Source: Poriferisodalis sp965204125
GTDB taxonomy: Bacteria > Actinomycetota > Acidimicrobiia > Acidimicrobiales > Poriferisodalaceae
Length of the DNA: 64,000 nt
Direction of reading: 5' to 3'
NCBI RefSeq assembly: GCF_965204125.1
Contig: NZ_OZ241968.1
Span: 806,001-870,000 of the forward strand
The notes below the pieces were generated by a model, which saw nothing but the letters and a program-made list of their open reading frames with translations, searched no databases and had not been told where the DNA came from. A program made the translations under genes and the position numbers. Shown here piece after piece: positions 25,284-32,900 of this stretch (its first letter is position 1; the number at the start of each line of letters is the position of its first letter).

Positions 25284-25522
25284 GTTCGAGTGTCGAGTTC
25301 AAGCAGTCGGCGCGTTTCGGCGAGCTGGCTGGCCCATTCTGTATCGGGGCTCGTCTCGGCAAGAAGTTGTTTTGCCCTGCGGCCTTCTCCGCTCGCCAGG
25401 GGCTCGATGCGAGCGATCGCCCTGCCGCGCCGCACGACCGTGAACCGCTCCCCACGGTGCTCAACTGCGTCAAGCACATCTGCAAACTCCCGTGCAGCCT
25501 CAGTAGCGCTGATCTCTGCCAC
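25280..25522 (-). CDS. Phd/YefM-type antitoxin (pair 2)
   Basis: An 80-residue antitoxin. ISATEAAREFADVLDAVEHR and the following VVRRGRAIARIEPL are the Phd/YefM fold; the C-terminal tail is the toxin-binding part. It starts with GTG; TAATCT lies six bases upstream and a perfect palindrome (25526-25540) covers that box, so the pair probably represses itself. Confidence 0.85.
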   Translation of the reverse strand: MAEISATEAAREFADVLDAVEHRGERFTVVRRGRAIARIEPLASGEGRRAKQLLAETSPDTEWASQLAETRRLLELDTRT

Positions 25523-25525
25523 AAA

Positions 25526-25540
25526 ATCAGATTATCTGAT
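25526..25540. promoter_or_regulatory. Palindromic operator at toxin-antitoxin pair 2
   Basis: ATCAGATTATCTGAT is a perfect 7+1+7 palindrome overlapping the predicted TAATCT -10 box of the minus-strand antitoxin gene. Autoregulation by the antitoxin-toxin complex at such sites is usual for Phd-type modules. Confidence 0.6.
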
Positions 25541-25603
25541 ATCACTGGCCACATCGACTAGGAGCACCTGAGGGCTGGCGGCCTCGCTCCTACGCTTGCC
25601 GAG

Positions 25604-26191
25604 GTGTCTGTTCTGAGGTGGTCCGATCCGCAGCCGGCGACGCCGAAACGGGTCTTGGTGGCAGGTGCGGTCGCTGCCGGCAAGTCGACGCTTGCCCGGC
25701 TGCTCGCTGCCCATTGGGAACTGCCGTACGCGGAGCTCGACGCTCTGTATCACGGTCCGCAATGGCAACCAAGACCGACGTTTCTCGACGATGTCGTCGC
25801 GCTGGCCGCTCAAGATGAGTGGGTCAGCGAGTGGCAGTACACGGTCGCTCGCCCGCTGCTGGCCGAGCGTGCCGATTTGCTCGCGTTTCTGGATCTGCCG
25901 AGATGGCTGGCGACCGCCCGTGTCATGAGGCGGACGCTGTGGCGTGTCGTTCGTCGAACCGAGCTATGGAGCGGGCTTCGCGAACCACCCCTTCGGACGA
26001 TCGTGAGCGATCCTGACCACATCATCCGCTGGGCGATACGAACCCACCACGAGCACGCGCCACGCGTCCAAGCATTGGCCGAGCAGCGCCCTGATCTCCC
26101 GATCATCTGGCTGTCCTCTCGGCGTGAGGTCCAAGCCTGGACCAGGTCACTGGCAGCAACGCCACCGGGCACCCTCGACGGGGAGGCCTGA
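25604..26191 (+). CDS. P-loop nucleotide-kinase-like protein
   Basis: A 195-residue ATPase/kinase fold. RVLVAGAVAAGKSTLARLLA is the Walker A region; the next conserved segment, LPYAELDALYHGPQWQPR, resembles the 'DNA topology modulation/FlaR-like' adenylate-kinase group. IIWLSSRREVQAW is the last strand near the base-binding site. TACGCT lies seven bases before the GTG start. Substrate unknown, perhaps a small-molecule kinase. Confidence 0.7.
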   Translation: MSVLRWSDPQPATPKRVLVAGAVAAGKSTLARLLAAHWELPYAELDALYHGPQWQPRPTFLDDVVALAAQDEWVSEWQYTVARPLLAERADLLAFLDLPRWLATARVMRRTLWRVVRRTELWSGLREPPLRTIVSDPDHIIRWAIRTHHEHAPRVQALAEQRPDLPIIWLSSRREVQAWTRSLAATPPGTLDGEA

Positions 26192-26264
26192 CAGCGCAAT
26201 TGACTCGGCTCGGATGCAGAGTTCGTGGCATTGTGAGGATGAGGACGCGTCCCGGGAGGATCTC

Positions 26265-26942
26265 ATGGGTCAGGTCACGTCGCTGCTTCACCGCGAGGTG
26301 TACGTGATGAGCCAGGTGGACCGCTTGCTCGACTTGGGCATCGGCACAGCGCGGCGTTGGATCGACGGCTACGAGCGTCGCGGTCGCCAGTACGAGCCGC
26401 TGGTGCGTGCAGAAACCACGGGTTCCGATGCGGTCACGTGGGGCGAGTTCGTCGAGACTCGGCTGATCGCCGAGTACCGAAGCCGCGGCGTCGCGGTCGT
26501 GCGAATGCGGCCGGCGATCATGGCGTTGCGCAGAGAATTCGAGACCGACTATCCGCTGGCAACCTCTCGCCCTTTTCTCAGCGAAGACGGCCGGGATCTC
26601 GTCCTGCGCGTTCAAGACGAGACGGTGCTGAGCCCGTCGCTGCGGTTCGTAGTACGCACCAACCAGAACGTCATGCTCTCGATGGAAGTTCAGCGCTTTC
26701 AGCAGGACGCCGAGTACGAGGAAACAGATGAGGTGCGCCGCTTCCGCCTGTTCGGCACGCCGAACGTGGTACTGGACCCCGAATACGGCTTCGGCGAGCC
26801 CACTGTCCGAGGCCGGCGACTGCGGGTCTCCGCGATTGCCGAGGCGATCGCCGCTGGCGAAGCACGTGACGACATCAAGGCGACGTGGGACATCAGCGAC
26901 GACGTTGTCGACGACGCCCTGAGATGCTCACGGATCGCATGA
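26265..26942 (+). CDS. DUF433/MerR-like antitoxin-type protein
   Basis: A 225-residue protein. The N-terminus YVMSQVDRLLDLGIGTARRW is a MerR-like helix-turn-helix, and the last 60 residues (VRGRRLRVSAIAEAIAAGEA) match the DUF433 fold used by antitoxins of PIN/DUF5615 partners. The ATG at 26265 is chosen because GGGAGG lies five bases upstream. No toxin gene follows; the next gene is a convergent P-loop protein. It may be an orphan antitoxin or a stand-alone regulator. Confidence 0.65.
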   Translation: MGQVTSLLHREVYVMSQVDRLLDLGIGTARRWIDGYERRGRQYEPLVRAETTGSDAVTWGEFVETRLIAEYRSRGVAVVRMRPAIMALRREFETDYPLATSRPFLSEDGRDLVLRVQDETVLSPSLRFVVRTNQNVMLSMEVQRFQQDAEYEETDEVRRFRLFGTPNVVLDPEYGFGEPTVRGRRLRVSAIAEAIAAGEARDDIKATWDISDDVVDDALRCSRIA

Positions 26943-26952
26943 AGCCGATCGA

Positions 26953-27498
26953 CTAGCGGATCAGGCCTTGGTCGGTGCGTACTGCATCGAGGATGACCGC
27001 GGCGGTTGCTGCTTCGTCCCACGACGATGTGTCGATGTCGAGCCCGATGCCGAGGCACTCCTGCTCCATGCGGTCGTACAGCCACAGGTACTGCTCCGCA
27101 ACGCTCTTGTCGGAGCGCTGCTGGTCCCGTGCGAGGACGGTCTCACGCGAGGGGGCCAGCAGCACGTAATGCAATGGCGCGCCCTGCAGCTCCGCCAGAT
27201 ACCCGTCCAATCGGCCCCTGGTCACTACGACATCGTCGACGATCACTGTGAAGCCGTCGGCGAATAGCTGGTTGGCAACCTCGGCCACCATCCGAGTCAC
27301 CAACTCAAGCTGGCGGTCGGCCTCATCGTTCGGCGAGCCGCCCGGGTCCACCCTGCCTTCGCGGATGCAATCACGCAGCGCATCGGCTTCGACGTGCGCA
27401 CTGCGGGGAAGCATCGAAGCAAGGGCACCGGCAACCGAAGTCTTGCCAGCGCCCGGGACCCCGGTGAGCAGGATGATGCGCGGCCGCTCGATGTCCAT
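26953..27498 (-). CDS. P-loop kinase resembling AAA/zeta-type small-molecule kinases
   Basis: A 181-residue protein beginning with a strand and a Walker A loop, IILLTGVPGAGKTSVAGAL. VEADALRDCIREGR follows the position where zeta toxins and chloramphenicol phosphotransferases bind substrate; FTVIVDDVVVTRGRLDGYL is a Walker-B-like strand. It is convergent with the DUF433 gene, with only ten bases between stops. The partner or substrate cannot be told; kinase-type toxin and detoxification enzyme are both possible. Confidence 0.65.
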   Translation of the reverse strand: MDIERPRIILLTGVPGAGKTSVAGALASMLPRSAHVEADALRDCIREGRVDPGGSPNDEADRQLELVTRMVAEVANQLFADGFTVIVDDVVVTRGRLDGYLAELQGAPLHYVLLAPSRETVLARDQQRSDKSVAEQYLWLYDRMEQECLGIGLDIDTSSWDEAATAAVILDAVRTDQGLIR

Positions 27499-27570
27499 CC
27501 CGAAGAGTCTGGGCCGCCTGAACCGCGGTCAGACATCGGCGCGCGAGGTGCAGGCGGGCAGACTGCGGGG

Positions 27571-27936
27571 GTGCGCGTTTTGTGGCGCGGATTGACGCTG
27601 GCTTGCCCGTCGTGCGGGGGTCGCGGCCTGTTCCGGCGCTGGGGGCTGTTCGCCATACGCGAGCGGTGCCCCCACTGCCGCCTCAAGTTCGAGCGCATGG
27701 AAGGTCACTGGCTGGGCGCAGTGGCCGTGAACACGGTGGTGTCGGCAACCGCCGTGATCCTGACCGTCGTGGTGGCCATGCTCGTCTGGGGCACAGACGT
27801 CAGCCGCAGCCTGCTGCTGGCGCTCGCAGCCCCTGTCGGCGTCGTGGTGCCGGTGCTGTTCGACCCGGTGTCGCGCACGCTGTGGACGGCAATCGACGCA
27901 TTGGTCAGGCCCCCGAGCCCAGCCGACTTCGACTGA
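27571..27936 (+). CDS. DUF983 zinc-ribbon membrane protein
   Basis: A 121-residue protein with an N-terminal zinc-ribbon-like part, LACPSCGGRGLF then CPHCRLKFERMEGHW, followed by two membrane spans. This is the DUF983 layout seen near cytochrome oxidase genes in other bacteria, though none is nearby. The GTG at 27571 fits the family length, with CAGACT six bases upstream; the frame is open farther but without similarity. Confidence 0.8.
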   Translation: MRVLWRGLTLACPSCGGRGLFRRWGLFAIRERCPHCRLKFERMEGHWLGAVAVNTVVSATAVILTVVVAMLVWGTDVSRSLLLALAAPVGVVVPVLFDPVSRTLWTAIDALVRPPSPADFD

Positions 27937-27973
27937 TCCAGCCGGTGCCGAGGCTGGGTGTAGGTTCCGCTCG

Positions 27974-29512
27974 GTGACGCGCTCGGGACGACGCCCGAAC
28001 ATCCTCGTCGTGATGGCGGATCAGCTGGCGCCCCACTTCACCGGTGCGTACGGCCATCCGGTGGTGCAGACCCCGGCGCTCGATGCGCTCGTCGAGCGCG
28101 GCGTGCGCTTCGATGCGGCGTACTGCAACTTCCCGCTGTGCGCGCCGTCACGGTTCTCGATGCTGTCGGGCCAGCTGCCGGCGTCGATCGGGGCGTGGGA
28201 CAACGGCGCTGAGTTCGCGGCGTCGGTGCCCACGCTGATGCACTACCTGCGACTGCTGGGCTACCGCACGACGCTGTCGGGAAAGATGCACTTCATCGGC
28301 CCCGACCAGCTCCATGGCTTCGAGCAGCGCCTCACCACCGACATCTACCCCTCGGGCTTTGCGCTCACGCCCGACTGGGATGCGGCGACGGGGCCGCCGA
28401 GCGACTGGTACACCATGGCCAGCCTGTCCGAGGCGGGCCCGGTGGTGACCAACTACCAGCACGATTTCGACGGGGAAGTCGGGTTCGCTGCGGTGCGGCA
28501 CCTGTATGACCTGGCCCGTGCCCCAGACGAGCGGCCATTCTTCGTGGTGGCCTCGTTCACCCATCCCCACGATCCGTACGAGGCTCGGCAGCAGTGGTGG
28601 GACCTGTACGACCACGACAGCATCGATCTGCCCGACCCGATCGCTCCCGACGCCATCGATGCGCACACTCGGCGGCTGCGCCGGGGCATCGGGGCCGACG
28701 GCGTCGGCTTCACCGAGGAGCAGTGCCGCAACGCCCGCCACGGCTACTACGCCAACACCAGCTATTTCGACTCGTGGGTCGGGCGCCTGGTGGAGGTGCT
28801 GGACGAGACGGGCCGCACCGACGACACCGTCGTGATCGCCATCAGCGACCACGGCGACATGCTGGGCGACCGCGGCACGTTCTTCAAGATGTGCTTCTTC
28901 GAGCGGGCGGCGCGGGTGCCGTTCGTGATGGCCGGGCCGGGCGTGGCCAACCGTGCCGTGCCCGATGTGTGCGCGCTGGTCGACCTGCTGCCGACGCTGC
29001 TCGACATTGCGACCGACGGGGGCAGTGACGGCTGGCCTGAGATGAGCGCAGCGCCCGCGGGGCGGAGCCTGTGGGAGCTGGCGTCGGGCGGCGGTGGCAG
29101 CGGCGGTGGCGGCGAGGCGATCGGCGAGTACACGGCGGTGCTGACCACACAGCCGATGTTCATGATCCGCCGGGGACGCCACAAGTGGATCCACTGCGAG
29201 GGCGACCCGGCCCTGCTGTACGACCTGGTCGACGATCCGCTCGAGCGCAACAACCTGGCGGCTGACCCTGCCCATGCCGACCTGGTCGCTGCGTTCGCCG
29301 CAGAGACCGCCGAACGCTGGGACAGCACCGCGCTGCGCGACCAAGTCCTGGCGTCGCAGCGCTCCCGGCGGGTGGTGAGCGCCGCGGCACACGCCGCCGG
29401 CATCGACTGGTGGGACTACAGCCCGCAGCGAAACGCCGCCGGCGAGTACGTCCGCGACGGCATGAACTGGCTGAACACCAGCCGCGGCAGCCGCATCCCC
29501 GCCCCACCCTGA
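27974..29512 (+). CDS. betC: Choline-sulfatase-like sulfatase
   Basis: A 512-residue type I sulfatase. The catalytic Cys lies in LCAPSRFSMLSGQ near residue 56, where it becomes formylglycine; NILVVMADQLAPH supplies the metal Asp, and ISDHGDMLGDRG the second metal site. The SGKMHFIGPDQLHGF stretch and the C-terminal WDSTALRDQVLASQRSRRVV resemble BetC choline-sulfatases. It would release choline and sulfate. TAGGTT lies seven bases before the GTG start. A Gly/Ser-rich insertion (SGGGGSGGGG-like, near residue 375) is unusual. The substrate is inferred from family motifs only. Confidence 0.8.
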   Translation: MTRSGRRPNILVVMADQLAPHFTGAYGHPVVQTPALDALVERGVRFDAAYCNFPLCAPSRFSMLSGQLPASIGAWDNGAEFAASVPTLMHYLRLLGYRTTLSGKMHFIGPDQLHGFEQRLTTDIYPSGFALTPDWDAATGPPSDWYTMASLSEAGPVVTNYQHDFDGEVGFAAVRHLYDLARAPDERPFFVVASFTHPHDPYEARQQWWDLYDHDSIDLPDPIAPDAIDAHTRRLRRGIGADGVGFTEEQCRNARHGYYANTSYFDSWVGRLVEVLDETGRTDDTVVIAISDHGDMLGDRGTFFKMCFFERAARVPFVMAGPGVANRAVPDVCALVDLLPTLLDIATDGGSDGWPEMSAAPAGRSLWELASGGGGSGGGGEAIGEYTAVLTTQPMFMIRRGRHKWIHCEGDPALLYDLVDDPLERNNLAADPAHADLVAAFAAETAERWDSTALRDQVLASQRSRRVVSAAAHAAGIDWWDYSPQRNAAGEYVRDGMNWLNTSRGSRIPAPP

Positions 29513-29539
29513 CCAGCAGCTCCGCCTTAGCTGCTGGTC
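29511..29539. terminator. 11-bp stem-loop at the end of the sulfatase gene
   Basis: GACCAGCAGCT (29511-29521) pairs perfectly with AGCTGCTGGTC (29529-29539) around a seven-base loop. The stem begins inside the stop codon of the sulfatase gene. No T-run follows. Confidence 0.55.
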
Positions 29540-29678
29540 GCGCCGATGCGCTTAGCCGCTGTTCGCGCGTTCCCCTGAATCGGGCCAATTGCAAATGCCC
29601 CTGCCGGGTGAGGATCGTGAGCCCGGACTTAGTTGCGAACTCAGGCCCGACGGATCACGGGCCGGGCTTCGAGGATCT

Positions 29679-30038
29679 CTAGCCGTCCACCGCAGCGATC
29701 TCGCGGACGAGGCTGGTGCCGCTGCCGGGCTGGCTCTCCCATTCCCATTCCTCGTGCAGCTCCAGCGAGCCGTCATCTGACACGACGATGCGGCTGCGGC
29801 AGTGCCCGTTGGCCGTGGTGCCGCTCGTGGTCACGTGCGAGTACCGGAAGTCCAAGCCGTCGCCGTCGCGCCGCCCGACGAGATGACCGAGCCGCACGGT
29901 GCCGCCCTCATAGCGGGCCCACACGACCCCGTCGGATTCCTCGTGGTACTGGAAGCGCGTCTCCGAGCCCACATCGCCCGCAGGATCATTCGAGACACCG
30001 GCGAATGTGCGCCCGTCAAGACTCGGTGCAGTACCCAT
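29679..30038 (-). CDS. Small conserved lipocalin-like protein ('n-acetylglutamate synthase' mislabel family)
   Basis: A 119-residue beta-rich protein with DGRTFAGVSNDPAGDVG, FQYHEESDGVVWARYEGG and VRLGHLVGRRDGDGLDFRY. These repeated beta hairpins match a widespread small family often labelled n-acetylglutamate synthase without evidence. TAGCTT lies six bases before the ATG. No enzymatic residues can be named. Function unknown. Confidence 0.6.
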   Translation of the reverse strand: MGTAPSLDGRTFAGVSNDPAGDVGSETRFQYHEESDGVVWARYEGGTVRLGHLVGRRDGDGLDFRYSHVTTSGTTANGHCRSRIVVSDDGSLELHEEWEWESQPGSGTSLVREIAAVDG

Positions 30039-30142
30039 CAGCGCAAGCTACCCACCGAGCAGCACCGGTCCGGTTGGCGCATCAGCTCCGGCAGGCAAAC
30101 GCGGCTGCAGTGCGGGAACGGCCGGTCGCGTAGTTTCGGCTC

Positions 30143-30439
30143 ATCACGCCTGACAGTCCACGGGTTCCCGCCGGGGCCACGCCGGCGCGCCGAACGCCCG
30201 CCTTCGACGCCGCCAACGTCCCCCCGGCACTCATCAGGTCTCATGTGACGTCGACATGGGCCGAACTCGTCGTGCTCGACGGCTCGGTGCTGTTCGTCGA
30301 TGACACCCCACGGCGAGTCCGTGCAGCGGCGGGAGAACGCGTGCCGATCATGCCCGGCGTCCGCCACCACATCGAACCGGCGCCCGATGCCGCGTTCTAC
30401 ATCCAGTTCTACGAACGCACGCTGGAATCCGCCGACTGA
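30143..30439 (+). CDS. DUF1971 cupin-like protein with apparent ATC start
   Basis: The downstream part (GSVLFVDDTPRRVRA, MPGVRHHIEPA, FYIQFYERTLESAD) is the DUF1971 cupin fold once linked to tellurite resistance. The family's N-terminal segment is also present in frame: RRTPAFDAANVPPALIRSHV. Between the upstream stop and this segment there is no ATG, GTG or TTG; the only canonical start is a GTG at 30245, which would cut off the first third. TAGTTT (30131-30136) ends six bases before ATC at 30143, so a leaderless message would begin at that ATC. Either ATC is used as a start or the gene is disabled. Confidence 0.5.
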   Translation: MTPDSPRVPAGATPARRTPAFDAANVPPALIRSHVTSTWAELVVLDGSVLFVDDTPRRVRAAAGERVPIMPGVRHHIEPAPDAAFYIQFYERTLESAD

Positions 30440-30468
30440 GCTGAGGCGCCGGCGAACCGGCTCGCGCT

Positions 30469-30540
30469 GGGGTCCATTTATTCGTTTGGCGGCCAGAGTC
30501 GTCAGACCTAGCGTCGCTGGGGTGTCGAGCAACTCTGGTG
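30469..30540 (+). promoter_or_regulatory. Promoter-and-start cassette, copy 1
   Basis: This segment matches 32887-32956 over about 70 bases, including TTTGGCG, CAGAC, TA(G/A)CGTCGC and GGGGTGTCGAGCA. TAGCGT at 30509-30514 is followed after seven bases by GTG (30522), in frame with the antitoxin gene. The copy also retains GGGGTCCATTTATT, resembling a worn terminator tail. Confidence 0.55.
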
Positions 30541-30812
30541 CGCTGAGTAAGATGATCGGTATGACAGCCACGAAGAGCCGGCTCACGATCACTGTCGACG
30601 CCGACATCGCTGACCAGGTGAAGGCGCTCGTAGCCCAAGGTGGCGCGCCGAACGTGTCGGCCTACGTCGAACATGCCGTGAAGTGCCAGCTCGCAGCCGA
30701 TGCCGACTTCGACGTGCTGCTGGCCACGATGCTCGACGAAACCGGCGGGCCGCTCACACCCGACGAACGCGCCGCCGCGAGGCGTGTGCTGTCGGGCGAG
30801 GCTGCTGCCTGA
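30522..30812 (+). CDS. VapB-type antitoxin (pair 3)
   Basis: Up to 96 residues. The core KSRLTITVDADIADQVKALV is a ribbon-helix-helix, and the acidic tail ends five bases before the toxin start. Two leaderless starts are possible: GTG at 30522 (TAGCGT seven bases upstream), giving a short N-terminal tail beginning MSSNSGALSK, and ATG at 30561 (TAAGAT seven bases upstream). The first uses a promoter shared with the gene at 32940. The pair probably controls itself. Confidence 0.75.
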   Translation: MSSNSGALSKMIGMTATKSRLTITVDADIADQVKALVAQGGAPNVSAYVEHAVKCQLAADADFDVLLATMLDETGGPLTPDERAAARRVLSGEAAA

Positions 30813-30817
30813 GCGGC

Positions 30818-31186
30818 GTGGTCATCGACACCGGGGCACTCATCGCGTGGGAACGCGCGACCCGCACCATGGTTGCGCTCGTCGCAGAGGCGCGGGCTAT
30901 CGGTACGACGCTGACGGTCCCGGCTGGCTGTGTCGCCCAGGCATGGCGAAATCCACGCCGTCAGGCACGTCTCGCAGCGCTGCTGCGCAGACCCGAGATC
31001 AACATCGTCCCGTTAGATGCCAGCGATGCGCGTCGAGTCGGCGTACTGCTGGCTTCAACGCAGACCACCGACACCGTCGACGCGCATGTCGCCGTTTGTG
31101 CACTGCGCCGAGGCCAGCCGGTGCTCACCAGCGACCCAGGCGACCTGGCTCGCCTATCGGCTGACATCCGAACGGTCCGCGTCTAG
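30818..31186 (+). CDS. PIN-domain toxin of VapC type (pair 3)
   Basis: A 122-residue PIN protein. VIDTGALIAWE, DTVDAHVAVCA and LTSDPGDLARL supply the acidic sites. CVAQAWRNPRRQARLAALLR is the same AQxWR-RQARL segment as in pairs 1 and 4. It starts with GTG five bases after the antitoxin stop. Confidence 0.8.
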   Translation: MVIDTGALIAWERATRTMVALVAEARAIGTTLTVPAGCVAQAWRNPRRQARLAALLRRPEINIVPLDASDARRVGVLLASTQTTDTVDAHVAVCALRRGQPVLTSDPGDLARLSADIRTVRV

Positions 31187-31226
31187 CCACCGAGGCACCG
31201 GCGGGCAGCCTCGCTCAGTGCGGCGG

Positions 31227-31652
31227 TCAGGCGTCTTCGATCATGGCTTTGAGGAGTCTGAGCTGTTTGGCGTCGGAGGTTCGGATGGCGATGCGCAGCA
31301 GGGGCCACATCGGCCGCCACAGCACGCCGGTGCTCTGGCAGTCGGCGGTCAGCGTGACCCGTGACGAACCCTCGTCGTGCCCGTGGATCTCGTAGGTGTA
31401 GTCCGCAGTCACGCCGCCCTGAACCGAGCGCAGCACGAGCGACTGCCCGTCGACGCATCGCACGATGGTGCTCGAGCGATCCTTGCCGCGAGCCCGGAAC
31501 GTCAGCCGGGTGCCCTCGGCGGTCTCCCCATCGGCGGTGATCGTGTCGATCCCGGGCATCCACCTGTGAGCGTTCGGCCAGTCGGTGAGAGCGGTCCACA
31601 CCCGCGGAGCCGGGTGACCAATGATCTCCTCAACAGCGAATGCCTGCGACAT
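31227..31652 (-). CDS. SRPBCC (polyketide cyclase/START-like) protein
   Basis: A 141-residue START-like fold: FAVEEIIGHPAPRVWTALTD is the typical first strand and helix, then DWPNAHRWMPGIDTI and YTYEIHGHDEGSSRVTL. Such proteins bind hydrophobic ligands in a deep pocket. The ATG at 31652 follows GGGAGG; an upstream start would add an unrelated tail. No ligand can be inferred. Confidence 0.75.
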   Translation of the reverse strand: MSQAFAVEEIIGHPAPRVWTALTDWPNAHRWMPGIDTITADGETAEGTRLTFRARGKDRSSTIVRCVDGQSLVLRSVQGGVTADYTYEIHGHDEGSSRVTLTADCQSTGVLWRPMWPLLRIAIRTSDAKQLRLLKAMIEDA

Positions 31653-31710
31653 GACGCGCCTCCCACAGCCCAGTCTGCCCCTCGGCACGATCCCGAGAAG
31701 GGCTGGAGCG

Positions 31711-31872
31711 TTAGCGGTGGTTGCCTCTCATCAGCTCCTCGGTTGTCTTGGGACGGAAGAGGTCCTTGGGAACATCTGCCGGGGTCACGCCAGGCCGTGG
31801 GTAGTAGCCGCCGACGTAGTCCGGGCGCGGATCCCGGGGCCGCTTACGCTTGGAGCGGCGCTTCTTCGCCAT
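31711..31872 (-). CDS. Small very basic protein, 53 residues
   Basis: The frame begins MAKKRRSKRKRPRDPRPDYV and ends KTTEELMRGNHR. A Lys/Arg-rich head followed by a Tyr/Gly/Pro segment (GGYYPRPG) suggests a nucleic-acid-binding tail protein. Codon use is ordinary for this genome. The ATG is at 31872 (minus strand). It lies downstream of the pair 4 toxin gene in the same direction and may be cotranscribed with it. The family is not recognised. Confidence 0.5.
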   Translation of the reverse strand: MAKKRRSKRKRPRDPRPDYVGGYYPRPGVTPADVPKDLFRPKTTEELMRGNHR

Positions 31873-32009
31873 CAGCATTCTCCGTTCCCAGTTCGCGTGT
31901 CTGCCGAAACTCTAACGACTCGATGTCGGCCCACTTGAGCAGGATTCCGCCGCCCGTCCACACGTAGCCGCCGTCGAGGCTGGCCGGAATAGTCGCTGTT
32001 TTGGGGACT

Positions 32010-32390
32010 TCAGCGCCAGTGCCGTGCCCGTGGCTCGGCCTCGCCAAGGTGCGCGGTGAGACGTGCGAAATCGTCGAGATCGGAGGTGATGACGGTGTCG
32101 TCAAGACGGATCGCGCATGCGAGCACGTGAGCGTCGACGACATCGGACTCCCCGGAATGGCGCAGCAGCGATCCCACCAGCGAGACCTGTGCCGCGGTGA
32201 ACGGCTGCACGTCCAGCGATGGCAGGAACCGGGACAAGCGGGCTTGGCGCGAGCCGTCCCGCCACACCTGCGCGACCACCGGTGCTGTCGTACGCAGCGG
32301 CTCGCTCTGAAGCTGCGCCGTCTGGATGAAGCCCTTGACATCAGGCTCGTCGCGGTCGATGGCGACGAGCACGCCGGCGTCGAGGATCAC
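32010..32390 (-). CDS. PIN-domain toxin of VapC type (pair 4)
   Basis: A 126-residue PIN protein with VILDAGVLVAIDRDE, SDVVDAHVLACA and ITSDLDDFARL as acidic sites, and PVVAQVWRDGSRQARLSRFL as the segment shared with pairs 1 and 3. The GTG at 32390 overlaps the antitoxin stop (GTGA), which is why this start is chosen over the longer frame. Confidence 0.8.
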   Translation of the reverse strand: MILDAGVLVAIDRDEPDVKGFIQTAQLQSEPLRTTAPVVAQVWRDGSRQARLSRFLPSLDVQPFTAAQVSLVGSLLRHSGESDVVDAHVLACAIRLDDTVITSDLDDFARLTAHLGEAEPRARHWR

Positions 32391-32671
32391 CGTTGGCTGA
32401 AATGGCGCTCGCGCATCGCAGCCACCCCGTCGGGGTCTGGCGGCCCCGACTCGGCTACCCACTCGGCCATGAAGTCCGCCAGGGCACGTCGACGGCGATG
32501 CTCTTCGGCGAGCATCACCAGTCCTTGCTTGATCGCTGCTGAGCGACCGCCGAATTCGGACGCGAGCTCGTCGAGCAGCGCACGGTCCTCGTCATCGAGG
32601 CGCACCGTGGCCGTCTCAGCAGTCGCCCCGGTATCAGCGTCGGACTCCATTTGCTCAACGGTACTCGCCAT
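32387..32671 (-). CDS. VapB-type antitoxin (pair 4)
   Basis: A 94-residue protein. After a short acidic head, TATVRLDDEDRALLDELASE and SAAIKQGLVMLAEEHRR form a ribbon-helix-helix; the tail HFSQR ends in the toxin start. The ATG at 32671 follows GGGAGCGACC. An inverted repeat, ATGAG/CTCAT, lies 30 to 60 bases upstream and could be an operator. Confidence 0.7.
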   Translation of the reverse strand: MASTVEQMESDADTGATAETATVRLDDEDRALLDELASEFGGRSAAIKQGLVMLAEEHRRRRALADFMAEWVAESGPPDPDGVAAMRERHFSQR

Positions 32672-32797
32672 GGTCGCTCCCGCTTTCACCGCGTCACATG
32701 ATGAGTCAAAAGTAGATGAAAGCTCATGACACGCAAAATTGTTTTGTTGCGTCAGCCGGCAACACTCCGGGCGCTGTCGCGGCGCTAGAGTCAACTT

Positions 32798-32900
32798 GGC
32801 CCGTTGGGCACCATTTTGGTCCGGGTTCCGGTGGAACCCGCTTTGCTAGGGATCTCTGTCGAGGTCCAGCTGGGACCCCCTCTGGGGGTCCCATTTTTTT
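32798..32900 (+). ncRNA. Candidate small RNA with intrinsic terminator
   Basis: A stretch with no coding frame that folds into successive hairpins: GCCC-GTT-GGGC near 32799, CGGGTTCC-GGT-GGAACCCG at about 32822-32840, and a final GGGACCCCC-TCT-GGGGGTCCC stem followed by ATTTTTTT. TAGAGT at 32786-32791 could be its -10 box. No plus-strand gene lies upstream to need this terminator, since the neighbouring toxin-antitoxin pair runs the other way. The family is not recognised. Confidence 0.5.
32872..32900 (+). terminator. Strong rho-independent terminator
   Basis: A perfect 9-bp stem (GGGACCCCC/GGGGGTCCC) with a three-base loop is followed by ATTTTTTT. It is the only hairpin with a real T-run noted in the window. 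Confidence 0.85.

Noticed and set aside
31844..31963. Minus-strand frame VWTGGGILLKWADIE... after the pair 4 toxin
   Set aside because: The sequence looks protein-like, but there is no start except one internal GTG and it overlaps the better-supported 53-residue gene. It may be a remnant.
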